From Gracilaria caudata (lineage: Eukaryota; Rhodophyta; Florideophyceae; Gracilariales; Gracilariaceae): a stretch of DNA of 19,191 nt. Positions within the stretch are counted from its first letter, which is position 1, and the number at the start of each line of letters is the position of its first letter. Below, piece after piece: positions 8,724 through 17,879 of this stretch. The notes under the pieces are model-generated. The model worked only from the letters and a program-made list of their open reading frames with translations. It did not search any database and was not told the DNA's origin. The DNA lies in assembly GCA_030374735.1 (NCBI GenBank), contig JASCIV010000465.1, positions 1 to 19,191 of the forward strand, in the 5' to 3' direction. Both the position numbers and the translations under genes were made by a program.

Positions 8724-10061
8724 TCAAACGGTAGAGCGCTCTTGTTTACAGTCTTTATTGATGTTAAACATCAACTGTGAGGGTATTCCTCCCATCCAGA
8801 TCGCCAGGTTCGGAAAACCAGACGAGCTTCGTAAAATGGCTCGTCCCTTCGACATAATGTACACGTCCATGAATGTGTATCGGAACAACTTCAAATCGTC
8901 TGATGTCTTCTCCTGCATTTTCTTCACATGCTTCATGCCCCACGTGCCGTACATAACTCTTGTCCTACTGTCCATTCTGGTGAGCGCTCTTTTCAACTTC
9001 AGGCGGAACTCGGCGGTGTCTGTGGCCAAGTAAAAGCGTGGTGGCCTTGTTATGCCCTCTTGCTTGGCGAGAAACATTGCTTTCTTGGCCATACAGTATG
9101 CCACAGAGTCCATTGTGTGACCAACCATCTGAAGCTTGAACCTCTTGATGTATTCGCCAACTCCAAATCCTAATCTGGCATGAATCGAAATAAACGGTTC
9201 ACTGGTATCGATTCGTCTCAATGGTCCTTCCTTCCATAGACGTGAGGGAGCGAAGCGGTTGTGTTTGTCTATAGTTTCTGTCATCATCTGTCGCAACTCA
9301 GCCGATGGTCTGAACAACGCCTTGAAAATCAACGGGAAAAACTGATCGGCACTGGGACGTCTTCGGAAAGGCAACACTTTCTTCATCTCAATGGACGTTG
9401 TGAGATTGGGAAACTTTTCCACCGTGTTGAACACATCTGCAAAACTTGGTCTGGGTTCACACAAAAACAACAGCTGGGCTTCCTTTCCTGTGAACAGATG
9501 CATATCTGTTAGTTCGGCACGGACGACCTTCGTGACATCAACCTCACCATCCTTATTCAACCTGGACGGAAACAGAGATTCATCAAATGTAAAGTTTGAC
9601 CGAAGACTGTTGACGAAGACAGTGGACAACGGAAAGGGATCATTCCATTTGATGAGAAACAATCTTTCGGAGAAAACGGAAGCCATGTAAGCGAAGAGCA
9701 ACCCTCGCACTCGATCTCCGAGGCCATGACGACCTTCATTTCCGATGAAAACAAGTGTTCTCACTGAAGACCCATCCAGTTCGCCACTTTGGACCTTGGA
9801 GATCACTGAATGATGCCATGTAACGTAACGTTCGATGAGGATTCGATTCAAATCTTCAAGCGCTCGTTGTACTTTTATGACATTCTTCAACTTGATGCGC
9901 CTGTTCCTTGGGGCGAGGTTCTCGGGGGTAGCATGTTCGAAGAAGAAGGATGAATACTTCGTTGTTCTCCAACTAGAGATTGAGAATTGGATCAATATCG
10001 TTGCCAGTAGAGCGAAGGCAATAAGGAAAGGAACAATACGGGTAAAGGAAAAGGACGCCAT
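8724..10061 (-). CDS. Fucosyltransferase-like GT-B protein, type II membrane
   Basis: The protein has 445 residues from the ATG at 10061; the open frame extends a few codons further but only to a TTG. Residues about 9-29 form one hydrophobic segment after a short N-terminus, followed by a basic/aromatic stem: the type II topology of Golgi glycosyltransferases. Motifs resemble the alpha1,2/alpha1,6/protein O-fucosyltransferase superfamily: GLGDRVRG at 113-120 (the GLGNR-type loop), IHARLGFG at 293-300 (H-x-R-x-G, binding the GDP-sugar phosphate), ATDT at 346-349, and SSSGFPNLA at 412-420 near the C-terminus. The reaction would be transfer of a sugar, probably fucose from GDP-fucose, to a glycan or protein in the Golgi lumen. 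The family subtype (GT23, GT37, GT65/68-like) and acceptor cannot be told from sequence. The divergent neighbour is the S41 peptidase gene. Confidence 0.7.
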   Translation of the reverse strand: MASFSFTRIVPFLIAFALLATILIQFSISSWRTTKYSSFFFEHATPENLAPRNRRIKLKNVIKVQRALEDLNRILIERYVTWHHSVISKVQSGELDGSSVRTLVFIGNEGRHGLGDRVRGLLFAYMASVFSERLFLIKWNDPFPLSTVFVNSLRSNFTFDESLFPSRLNKDGEVDVTKVVRAELTDMHLFTGKEAQLLFLCEPRPSFADVFNTVEKFPNLTTSIEMKKVLPFRRRPSADQFFPLIFKALFRPSAELRQMMTETIDKHNRFAPSRLWKEGPLRRIDTSEPFISIHARLGFGVGEYIKRFKLQMVGHTMDSVAYCMAKKAMFLAKQEGITRPPRFYLATDTAEFRLKLKRALTRMDSRTRVMYGTWGMKHVKKMQEKTSDDLKLFRYTFMDVYIMSKGRAILRSSSGFPNLAIWMGGIPSQLMFNINKDCKQERSTV

Positions 10062-10319
10062 CGAAAGTCCATGAAGCAATCAACGGTGTCACATGATGTT
10101 GGAGGCCAAGCTGGATTCGGAGATGGAGCATACACGACGGGGAAGCTAATTTCGTCATGAGCTTGCAACATGAGCGAACTTATCGTGCTCAAGAACATCC
10201 ATCCGTTACACTGTAACAAGCAAGTGTGGCCCTCTTTGCCGTAAGTAAACATAGAATAATCGGATATTATGAGTGCGGAATTCTTTCCCACTCAATGCTT
10301 GTACTCCCTGAACAAGAAT

Positions 10320-10354
10320 TACTTGTGTACATCAAAATTTGATGTACACAAGTA
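10320..10354. repeat. Near-perfect 35-bp palindrome
   Basis: Two 17-base arms (TACTTGTGTACATCAAA and its reverse complement) are separated by a single A. The element lies about 260 bases upstream of the fucosyltransferase-like ATG. It can extrude a cruciform or bind a dimeric protein; no direct repeat flanks it. Confidence 0.95.
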
Positions 10355-11481
10355 CTGGCGGAATGTATTCCTTTGCATTGGGCCAAGGTTAGCAGCGCCT
10401 CCCCCAGTGTAAACATTTAAAACTGGCCCCGCACAAGGCAACTGTGGCTGGAACACTCCACTAACAGCTGACGGCCCAAAATGCTTTTGAACCAGAGAAG
10501 AATTCAAACTCTATCGATGGAAGCGCGTCCACTCACTCCTCATCATTGGGTGTGGTGTCCAAAAATCGAGGCCGAACTTTGCCCTGCACGTCTCGAAAGC
10601 AGAACGCCAGGCCCGAGCGCGGGCGGGCGCAGTACGCGTGTTCCCAACCCGATTCAAGTGGGATCGGCATGGGCCGGTCATAGCCAATATCAAATGGGAC
10701 TCGACACAAGATTTCGACAGCTTCATAAACAACTAAGTTGATGAATGCCGCTGGCCATGATTTGCTTTCGTCCAATTGAATTTAACGGATTATCTTACAT
10801 TGCCGGTATAGAGGGACTTTTGTGGGGACTGCTGACACCGAACGAGTTCTTGACCGTCGCAATGGTACTCTTCTGACTTTGGGGAGTAAGCAAGGCAGCG
10901 AAGAATATGACAAGAAACCGTGCACGCAAATGCGGAATTGAATTTGCTTGTCTAACCGTACTTGTGCGTTACAAAACGATTTGCATCGTTGTGATGCTTT
11001 GTTCATGCTTTCAAATCGTCCATTAGGAAATAGTCAATGAGGCTTCTTGATGCGGTACTCAAGATATCTACTGTGAAGGCGCAGTGCGAAGCTGTGCATG
11101 GCAATGATTTCCTCCGTGTCACTCCTTGTTTGCTACCGAGGATGATGTAGGAAGCGTTTTAGAGCAGTATACATTGGGTGATTCAGCTTTTTAGAGTACC
11201 AGATGAGCACAATATTCTAGTACTACCTTCTATGTATAGTGTAATTTTAACAACATCTATCGCACTCACATCATTGCGAAGCAAAGTCGAATAAGACATC
11301 TCTCCATTCAATCCGGTGCGCAAACCTTGCTAGTACTCTGGATGAGAAACCCATTCTCTTGCCTTACTAGTTCAGATCCTATAATCGAAGGTTCACAAGA
11401 TCGAGATAACTACGTTTTTGGGCACTCTATACGACAGAATACACCCACTGGAGAAATGGAGATATCCTCTTTCGCAGCCCG

Positions 11482-11527
11482 GACGAGATTGTGAATTATT
11501 GTTGCAACAACGAGCCACAATCTCGTC
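11482..11527. repeat. Concentric double palindrome, 46 bp
   Basis: Outer 12-base arms (GACGAGATTGTG at 11482-11493; CACAATCTCGTC at 11516-11527) enclose an inner 12-base palindrome TTGTTGCAACAA at 11499-11510. Both are centred exactly between 11504 and 11505. It sits 112 bases before the S41 peptidase ATG, in its promoter or leader. Confidence 0.9.
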
Positions 11528-11639
11528 TTACAGACCTAGTTTAGTCTTCGGTCGGCACCGATATCAACGCCGCTTCTCTCCCGTTCCGTGCACGAACTGA
11601 TATTCTCTAGACAAGTCAGGCGAGGCCATCACCGACTAG

Positions 11640-13493
11640 ATGTTCAATATGGTTATCTTCATCATTATTTTCTTATTATGTCTTATATCAACCTCTGTCA
11701 ACGCTATCTTATGCCGCACTAGCGCCGAATGTGCTGTTGAAGGACCCGGCCAGCACTTCTGCAACACAGAACAACGCCGTTGTTTCTCGATTCCGTCCGA
11801 CTTTCAGTTTACCACCTTGTCGTCATTAATCGACCAAGAAAACGCTGCTGGTCTGTCTTCTCAGGAATACATCACTGTCGTCGAGAGAGCTTCGGAAGTC
11901 CTGCGAGACCTCCATCCACACCGTTTCCTCCACCTCAACTTTCTCAATTTCGATCCCGTACAGGAGCTTAGCGTGTTTCGAAGCGAACTGGTAGCAGGGC
12001 AGATACCATCCAAGGTGGAATTTGACCAGCGAATGAAGTCCATATTCCAGAGAATGGATGACTCTCACACTCGGTATTTCACTCAGCAATTCTTTCGCCT
12101 GGCTAACGCATTCCTACCGTTCTCGTTCGCCCCTTACCATGATACTCGAGGAACGGTGTTAGGATACGTCGTCACAGATGTTGCATCAAACTTTACTTTC
12201 GCAAATCCCACGTTTACCGTCGGAGTAGTCATTCAGACTTGGAATAACGAGCCAGTGGGACTGGCCGTGGAAAGGGCTGGATTCGATGGACATGGGTCCA
12301 ACAAGGTGGCTCAACTGGAACGTGCGCTTGGCTTCATTCGGTTTCGTCTTCTTGGTATAGAGTCAATTCCAGAAGAGAAATCGGTGACAATTTCTTATTT
12401 GTCGACGGAAGGAGGCAGTGAACAAATAGAGATTCCATGGCTCTATATCATTCCATCGTCACCGGCTACTGAAAGTGACGTAATGATCATGGATACCGCA
12501 TCTTCTGTTGATTCGTTCGAAGCGTCAATGGATGAAACAGAGTTAAGCGAGCTGGCTTCTCGCGCCGTACTCGAGCGGAAGCAAGCCAGATTGAATCATG
12601 CACAGCATGACAGCGAAATTAGCTTGGAGGACTTCACACGTCAAGTTTCTGATTCGGGGTCGATTGTGGAGCTTCCAGTGAGTAATATGATTTCGAAGTT
12701 TGTCAGAGCTCAACTCATTCCAACCTCATGCGGTGTTTTAACGAAGCTGACTTTTGCCTCGTTCCCATTGGACTCGAATACTCGGACTCAAGTCGAAGCT
12801 GACATTGCCAACTTACTAATGTCAGTTCCTCAGGATAGCTTGGTGATGGACATCAGAGCAAACAGAGGAGGATCTCAAGTGCTTGTCTTTGCCGTTCTTC
12901 GGATGATCACATCGGTCGAATTTGAATGTCCCCGCTTCAACTTGCGAGCCACTGCCCTGGTGAATGCAATGATAAATTCGCAAAACGCTCGCTTCCCAGA
13001 CCGTATCCATAGAGCTTCGATGAGAACAGCGCTATCAGTGGGCGACCAGTACACAAATTCCAACGAGGTGTCCGACTTTAGTGGCATTGTCAGAGCGGTT
13101 CAAGTGTATTTCAGCAAATTCGTGGTCATCGGGAATGGACGTTCTTTTTCTGCAGGTGATGTATTCGCATCGATTGTAAAGGATAATTCGTTGGCCACTT
13201 TGATACTAGAAGGTGGAAACACCGGGGCTGGGGGAAGTACAGTGCGGCAATATTCGGATCTCGTGGAAAGAAACCCGGAATTATTCCCTGCGCTGCCTGA
13301 TGGAGTGGATTTCTTCCTGGCTATTGCTCGCATCCTCAGGCCAGCATCCAGTCGTGGTGCAATTGTAGAGAACTTTGGGATAGATGCGGATTTGAATTAC
13401 TTTCCCACATTAGACGATCGTCTGAATAACGATCGCGATCTCATGGAGACTGTAGCGAGAACCCTTAGAGGAGCCTTGTGTGAACAGGCATAG
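11640..13493 (+). CDS. Secreted S41-family serine peptidase-like protein
   Basis: The protein has 617 residues. ATG at 11640 opens a clear signal peptide (hydrophobic residues 5-20, cleavage after SVNA at 22). A small Cys motif follows (C25, C31, C41, C48), probably two disulfides. The C-terminal half has the S41 fold: LVMDIRANRGG at 401-411 (the DxRxNxGG strand-loop), FVVIGNGRSFSAGD with the probable nucleophile Ser504, and EGGNTGAGGSTVR, which forms the oxyanion-side loop in many bacterial and fungal S41 proteins. The Ser-Lys dyad lysine of CtpA-type enzymes is not seen at the expected place about 25 residues after the Ser (Gly/Asn there), so catalysis, if any, would use another arrangement. 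No PDZ domain is obvious. It is presumably exported to the cell surface or secretory compartments. Substrate unknown. The next gene follows 350 bases later on the same strand. Confidence 0.75.
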   Translation: MFNMVIFIIIFLLCLISTSVNAILCRTSAECAVEGPGQHFCNTEQRRCFSIPSDFQFTTLSSLIDQENAAGLSSQEYITVVERASEVLRDLHPHRFLHLNFLNFDPVQELSVFRSELVAGQIPSKVEFDQRMKSIFQRMDDSHTRYFTQQFFRLANAFLPFSFAPYHDTRGTVLGYVVTDVASNFTFANPTFTVGVVIQTWNNEPVGLAVERAGFDGHGSNKVAQLERALGFIRFRLLGIESIPEEKSVTISYLSTEGGSEQIEIPWLYIIPSSPATESDVMIMDTASSVDSFEASMDETELSELASRAVLERKQARLNHAQHDSEISLEDFTRQVSDSGSIVELPVSNMISKFVRAQLIPTSCGVLTKLTFASFPLDSNTRTQVEADIANLLMSVPQDSLVMDIRANRGGSQVLVFAVLRMITSVEFECPRFNLRATALVNAMINSQNARFPDRIHRASMRTALSVGDQYTNSNEVSDFSGIVRAVQVYFSKFVVIGNGRSFSAGDVFASIVKDNSLATLILEGGNTGAGGSTVRQYSDLVERNPELFPALPDGVDFFLAIARILRPASSRGAIVENFGIDADLNYFPTLDDRLNNDRDLMETVARTLRGALCEQA

Positions 13494-13843
13494 GAACTTT
13501 TATATTTACACGAAAGGTGTGAGTTAACCTGGAGGGGGGTTGACGGTGTCCATCCATAGATATGAAAAGAGTCTGCGTAACAAAAAAATACATGATTGTA
13601 CGACGGTACTACAAGGGTAACCGGATAACCGCTGTCGCCCCCCGCTTTGAGGTACAGTCGTGGCATGCGTGGGTTTCTTGTCCAGGTGTTCAACAATAAC
13701 TCATAACACCTCTGTCCAGATGTACAATTGTCCACGGTTGAGGGAATACATGTGTTCAACTCAGACCTGTGGACAATTGTGAGTGTTCACTGATTGTCAT
13801 TGATTCAATTCTCACTTGTCGTGCCCCGTTTCTTTGTGCCCCC
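13494..13843. other. Intergenic region between S41 peptidase and D-cysteine desulfhydrase-like gene
   Basis: Contains the 3' flank of the peptidase gene (AT-rich TTTTATATTTACA just after its stop) and the probable promoter/leader of the next gene, which includes the 12-bp inverted repeat at 13724-13780. The minus strand is open over part of it but without a recognisable product. Confidence 0.5.
13724..13780. repeat. 12-bp inverted repeat with 33-base spacer
   Basis: ACAATTGTCCAC at 13724-13735 and its reverse complement GTGGACAATTGT at 13769-13780 lie 64 bases before the ATG of the PLP-enzyme gene. It may be an operator-like site or an RNA stem in the leader. Confidence 0.85.
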
Positions 13844-15109
13844 ATGGGCCACTATGCGTCATCTCCGTTTCTTCCCTGCGCCCGTCGCTATCTGTCGTCA
13901 GCATATGATGCGCTATCGCCATCGTCCTTCGCTGTCGGCTTCGACGTTCAGTCGCCAGCCGCCATGCAACTCGCGCGCTTCGCTGCGCGGTTGGCGCGCA
14001 TTCAACAGCAAGTCAAACCGCGAATCCATCCGTTTACGCCGCCGTCGTTCGCCGAGCGTTTCGCTTACCTCTCGCCAACAGATAAACTGTCGTTAGCGAT
14101 GATGCCCACGCCAATTCAGTCTCTGAACGTGCAGCAGATCGTGCCGGAGATTCCGGCTTCGATTTCGGTGGATGTTAAACGAGATGACATGACTGGCACG
14201 AGTACTTCGGGAAACAAGATTAGAAAGTTAGAGTTCACGTTGGCTGAGGCTTTTCGAAGACAGTGTGATTCTGTCATTACTTGCGGCGCTTTGCAGTCCA
14301 ATCATACACGATGCACTTCTGTTGCGGCAAGGGAACTTGGGTTCGACGTTCACGTTTTCCTACACACCAACAAGAAGAAAATGAAACGGGGAATTGAATC
14401 CACTGGCAACCTCTTCTTTCATAGGATGTTGGGGGTAAATGCCTATTTAGTTCCTTCAGAGAACTATACTCGAAACATAGACACCAATATGCACTCTTTG
14501 AAGCTCGAATTGAACCGGAAAGGACACCGCGCTCATGTGATTGACTTGGGAGGTTCTAATCGACTGGGACTCTGGGGTGATATTCTCGCGTTTGAAGAAA
14601 TCTTGCAACAAGGGGCAAAGGAGAAATACACTGATATCGTTTTGCCTTCCGGCTCGGCCTCTACCGCCAGTGGATTTGCCATCGCCAACTACTTGTGTGG
14701 CAGTCCGTTCCGCATTCATGCAATCTCTGTTGAGAACGGGGCATACTACATTTACTCGTACCTCAACTCCATGCTAGAGCTGCTAGGCTTGCAATCAGAG
14801 ACGCATGCAAAGAGAATTCTCAACGTCATGGTTGCGATTGGATCCGGGTACGACGTTAATTCCAGGAATGAATTGGAAATGTGCGTCAGAGTCGCTGGAG
14901 AAAGCGGGATCTTGCTAGATCCTGTATATTCGTTGAAGGCCTTTTATCGACTTATGATGGAGCTGAAAACGAGACGACGCGCGTTTTCTGAGGCCTGTCG
15001 CATCTTATTTGTGCAGACCGGCGCTGTGTTCCCGCTTTTGGACGGCAGAATCTTTCCTTATTTGCGCGATAGCCGAATCAAGGAGTGGAATTTACCCCAG
15101 ATCAAGTAG
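13844..15109 (+). CDS. D-cysteine desulfhydrase / ACC deaminase family PLP enzyme, organelle-targeted
   Basis: The protein has 421 residues from ATG 13844 (a second ATG is at 13964, residue 41). The first 40-odd residues are basic and Ser/Ala-rich (CARRYLSSA), suggesting a mitochondrial or plastid presequence. Fold-type II PLP features: SGNKIRKLEF with catalytic Lys125, ALQSNHTR at 149-156, GYD after the central strand, DPVYSLKAFY with Tyr362-Ser363, and QTGAVFP with Thr392. Ser and Thr at the positions equivalent to Glu295 and Leu322 of Pseudomonas ACC deaminase are the pair known to favour D-cysteine desulfhydrase activity (D-cysteine to pyruvate, sulfide and ammonia) over ACC deamination. 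Odd: the phosphate-binding loop reads GSAST (270-274) instead of GSGGT, and TGA instead of TGG follows Thr392. A converging zinc-finger gene ends 186 bases downstream. Confidence 0.8.
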   Translation: MGHYASSPFLPCARRYLSSAYDALSPSSFAVGFDVQSPAAMQLARFAARLARIQQQVKPRIHPFTPPSFAERFAYLSPTDKLSLAMMPTPIQSLNVQQIVPEIPASISVDVKRDDMTGTSTSGNKIRKLEFTLAEAFRRQCDSVITCGALQSNHTRCTSVAARELGFDVHVFLHTNKKKMKRGIESTGNLFFHRMLGVNAYLVPSENYTRNIDTNMHSLKLELNRKGHRAHVIDLGGSNRLGLWGDILAFEEILQQGAKEKYTDIVLPSGSASTASGFAIANYLCGSPFRIHAISVENGAYYIYSYLNSMLELLGLQSETHAKRILNVMVAIGSGYDVNSRNELEMCVRVAGESGILLDPVYSLKAFYRLMMELKTRRRAFSEACRILFVQTGAVFPLLDGRIFPYLRDSRIKEWNLPQIK

Positions 15110-15156
15110 ATGACTGACAATTAGAGAGAGAACATGTTAGGTAACATACATATTTT

Positions 15157-15162
15157 TTTATT
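15157..15162 (-). terminator. Candidate polyadenylation signal of the first zinc-finger gene
   Basis: AATAAA on the minus strand, about 134 bases beyond the stop at 15296, in an A/T-rich tract shared with the 3' flank of the converging PLP-enzyme gene. Confidence 0.4.
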
Positions 15163-15295
15163 TTCAGCCTTTCTAAACAACCGCAAACGTCGTCCTTACA
15201 TCGAATCTAATGGACCATCCCCCTTGCATCCTGATTCCCCGCTCAAATACATTCTTTCCTTCGTTGTCAAAGGGTTGCTTCTGTAGTAATTAGTA

Positions 15296-15805
15296 TCAAC
15301 TCTCTTCAGTCTCAGAAATGTTTCCACTTCTAGAGCCACCGCGATGGACTCGCATGTGTCTCTGAAGGATATGAGGCCTTGGTGTGGCATAACTGCACCC
15401 GTCTACATCGCAGTGAAGAAGCCTACATTTTCTTACATGGTCTTCATAGCCTTTCTCCGATACCAACTGTTTCTTACAGATGGAGCATTTTCGCAGCGCA
15501 CGCATAACCCGTTCTAGCCTGGGAACGTCTACAACCACTTCGGACGCTCGATGCATTCTAGTACGGTGCCGGTTCGGTGCTGCTCCCGAGAGTACCCTTT
15601 CTGTGGACGTAAAATTCTCAATAGACTGTTCTAACAACAAGTCTTCTAAATTTTTGTCGTCCTTGTTCAAAGGCCTCACCACGACTTCGAATTCTTCGTT
15701 ACTTGAGGAGAGCTTTGGAAGTTCGCATATATCTTCCATCTGGTTCATTTCCTGAAGCATTTGCTTCTCCATTTCATTGGCCGAGTTCTTGTGAGAGGCT
15801 GACAT
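15296..15805 (-). CDS. Small zinc-finger protein (C2HC + C2H2 pair), copy 1
   Basis: The protein has 169 residues from ATG 15805. The N-terminal 80 residues are polar and acidic (an NLEDLLLEQSIE patch). A paired finger module follows: finger 1 C107-C110-H123-C127 (C2HC) and finger 2 C132-C137-H150-H154 (classical C2H2, C-x4-C-x12-H-x3-H), then a basic Gly/Ser tail. The two fingers are separated by only four residues. Finger spacing is identical to the second protein at 17880-18350, so they are paralogues. A nuclear DNA- or RNA-binding role is likely but the target is unknown. The PLP-enzyme gene converges on it from the left. Confidence 0.75.
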   Translation of the reverse strand: MSASHKNSANEMEKQMLQEMNQMEDICELPKLSSSNEEFEVVVRPLNKDDKNLEDLLLEQSIENFTSTERVLSGAAPNRHRTRMHRASEVVVDVPRLERVMRALRKCSICKKQLVSEKGYEDHVRKCRLLHCDVDGCSYATPRPHILQRHMRVHRGGSRSGNISETEES

Positions 15806-16380
15806 GTTGACGTTTCAACTGCTTTTGGAAGGTTGGGGTGTTGTCTACGGATGCCGAAGGTCTAGCATTACTACAAGTAGATATTTTCTAAGCGCTCTAC
15901 AATGTTTCTATGGGCCTTCTCTAACATACGATATAAGTTTGATTCCAAGATTTCAATGAAGTTTTGTTTGAACGCTGCGATATGGGCTGCATTCATAATC
16001 CTGGCAGAATAATATCTTGACATCCATAAGGTCCACTTGAACGCTAATTATGAGAAGACAGTCTTTGTTTTTAGAACGAAGTAGATACAACTTATAATAA
16101 TTAGTACCTCAGAAAAATATTTCTCTTCCTCTGCTTCATAATTTTGAAAATGAAAACACGTGTTTAAAATTGGAATTCATCACCATGGGGCTTTCGAAAA
16201 TACGACATTTAGCACGTTATCACAGAAATTATCTTAATTGGTTCTAAAGCGCGGCTAAAGATGGCAAAAAGGGTTTTCAGGGTCTTCACGTTTAATGGCA
16301 GCGACGAAGTGGGCGTCCCCTGAAAATGCATGAATTCACAAACAGAAAATGTGGGTTGTCAACACTTTCAAAGCAACTTG

Positions 16381-16416
16381 TTGCGTAAATGCAAAATCTG
16401 TTTTGCATTTACGCAA
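16381..16416. repeat. Perfect 16-bp hairpin with a 4-base loop
   Basis: TTGCGTAAATGCAAAA, loop TCTG, then the exact reverse complement. An ATG inside the left arm (16389) begins a 97-residue frame of unknown nature. Confidence 0.95.
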
Positions 16417-16587
16417 GTCACACTAGCGCAGTACTACACTGGCCACGTTCCGTCGCTCCACCCGGTGGCGTCCGGTATGACGAGAAAAGTGTTGCGTTGC
16501 ACATGTGGACTAATGTCAAGAAAGATGCCGATCTTGTTGTTCTCACGTGCCGGTTCACCTACTCCTCACGCCGTGAGCTGCCCCGAG

Positions 16588-16607
16588 CTTTGCCGCGTGC
16601 GGCAAAG
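16588..16607. repeat. 9-bp hairpin with a 2-base centre
   Basis: CTTTGCCGC, GT, GCGGCAAAG. A smaller inverted repeat, CTCAC/GTGAG, lies just upstream at 16564-16576. Confidence 0.85.
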
Positions 16608-17249
16608 AACTGTGTGCCTGTTTTGCTTCGACAGTTTCCAAAAATATTCTCGGCCTTTCTACTGAGAGAAAGCCTTGTATAGAGGCTTTACTTCTGTCTA
16701 GTAACTGAAGGCTGTTGTCCAAAGTAAAAAAGAAGAACCGAGGCCAAAACAAAAGTGAAGTAAATGGCTGTCTTGACAGTTGTGGTGCGCTACAGTTGAG
16801 ATGGATGAAGTAATGTGGAGAGGGGGAGGAGGGACACGCAGTGTGCTTCAACCAGACGACTGCCATTTCTTTACTGCACTTGCCGGGGTCCGTGGTTTAA
16901 GTTATATACAACAAAAGGTGGCTAAACGGGGACAAAGCTCGTAGCCAGACTAACAACAGGACCTGCTTGGAAAGAACAAATCTATCTATTGCTCTGCAGC
17001 TGCTACCCACCCTATCTGTAGTAAGACCCCCACGCACACTAACCGTGCTGGAGGCATTTTTTGTGACTCAAACAACCTGCAGGGGCACGCAATTGCTCCC
17101 AGATCGGACAACTTCTAGAATTTTTGTTGACCTTGGAGATCTTGTTCGTTATGTGTTGGTAGAAGAGAGTTTAGATGACAGAGGCACGGCTCGACATCGA
17201 GCAATGTGCCGCTGCTTGACTGAGCGCAACGCTTGTGAAGATCTGTCAT

Positions 17250-17292
17250 GACAACGCTCTGGTTCCGCAAGGAACCAGAGAGCTGGACAACG
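17250..17292. repeat. 10-bp hairpin with GCAA tetraloop, flanked by 7-bp direct repeats
   Basis: CTCTGGTTCC (17257-17266), loop GCAA, GGAACCAGAG (17271-17280). GACAACG precedes it directly (17250-17256) and recurs at 17286-17292. As RNA this would be a very stable GNRA-capped stem; the direct repeats resemble a target-site duplication around a tiny insertion. Confidence 0.85.
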
Positions 17293-17879
17293 TAGCTCGG
17301 TGTTGTGGCCTCCACGGATAATGTTGAAGAGCTCCGTGTCGGCCCTCAGGAGGGGTGCATGTGCAAACGAACCTATGGCCCCGCGGAGAGCTGCGTCACG
17401 CTCAGTCGGAAGTGACAGTAGGAAAGATCATTTCACTTGATGAAGATAGTTAGGTTGACGTTGGATCACAAGACTATGGTGCGACAATGGTATATATAGT
17501 ACGGTACTGCTGCACCGTTGGCAATAGCACTAACGGCGCATCTTTTGCAGAGTCCCCTCTTTCCCCACAGCGCATATATGCTGTCATCCGCGTCATCGTA
17601 GATAGCGCGTACCCCCGACAGTGTCCCGCACTTTCCGTTCCCACAGCGCTCGAGGCCTGTCAGCACGACATCACGATGATTAACAGAGAACGGCAGAAGA
17701 GTCAAAACATGGGGTTGCCTTTTACACTATGCACAAAATTTTGGGACTTTGCAAGGACTTCTACTTCTAAAGCGTGCTCCTCTCCTGCTCTCGATATGTC
17801 ATACTTCCTTGATAGTAATCGCTTCCTCGAGACACGACTCAAACTACCCGAAGTGGAAGTGCCACAGCAGAAGCACGTA

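Larger units (their letters stand above)
10062..11639. other. Divergent intergenic region between the fucosyltransferase-like and S41 peptidase genes
   Basis: Should contain both promoters. It holds two strong palindromes (10320-10354 and 11482-11527, listed separately). A GC-richer patch at about 10540-10670 carries overlapping frames on both strands (+ 10481-10741 with ATG, 86 residues; - 10533-10775 with only TTG); neither resembles a known family. The rest is AT-rich, with no TATA box that I trust. Confidence 0.5.
15806..17879. other. 2.1-kb region between the two zinc-finger genes, rich in hairpins
   Basis: 15806-16330 is AT-rich, probably the promoter of copy 1. From about 16380 to 17290 composition rises toward balanced and three strong hairpins occur (16381-16416, 16588-16607, 17257-17280). 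Short plus-strand frames with ATG (16389-16682, 97 residues; 17487-17897, 136 residues, overlapping the end of copy 2 antisense) match nothing I recognise. It may be a decayed element or gene between duplicated zinc-finger genes. Confidence 0.5.

Noticed and set aside
10481..10775. Overlapping frames on both strands in the divergent intergenic region
   Set aside because: They exclude each other, the minus one lacks ATG, and neither resembles a known protein.
13769..13843. 25-residue extension of the PLP enzyme
   Set aside because: It starts at GTG, lies in the inverted repeat, and has no upstream ATG.
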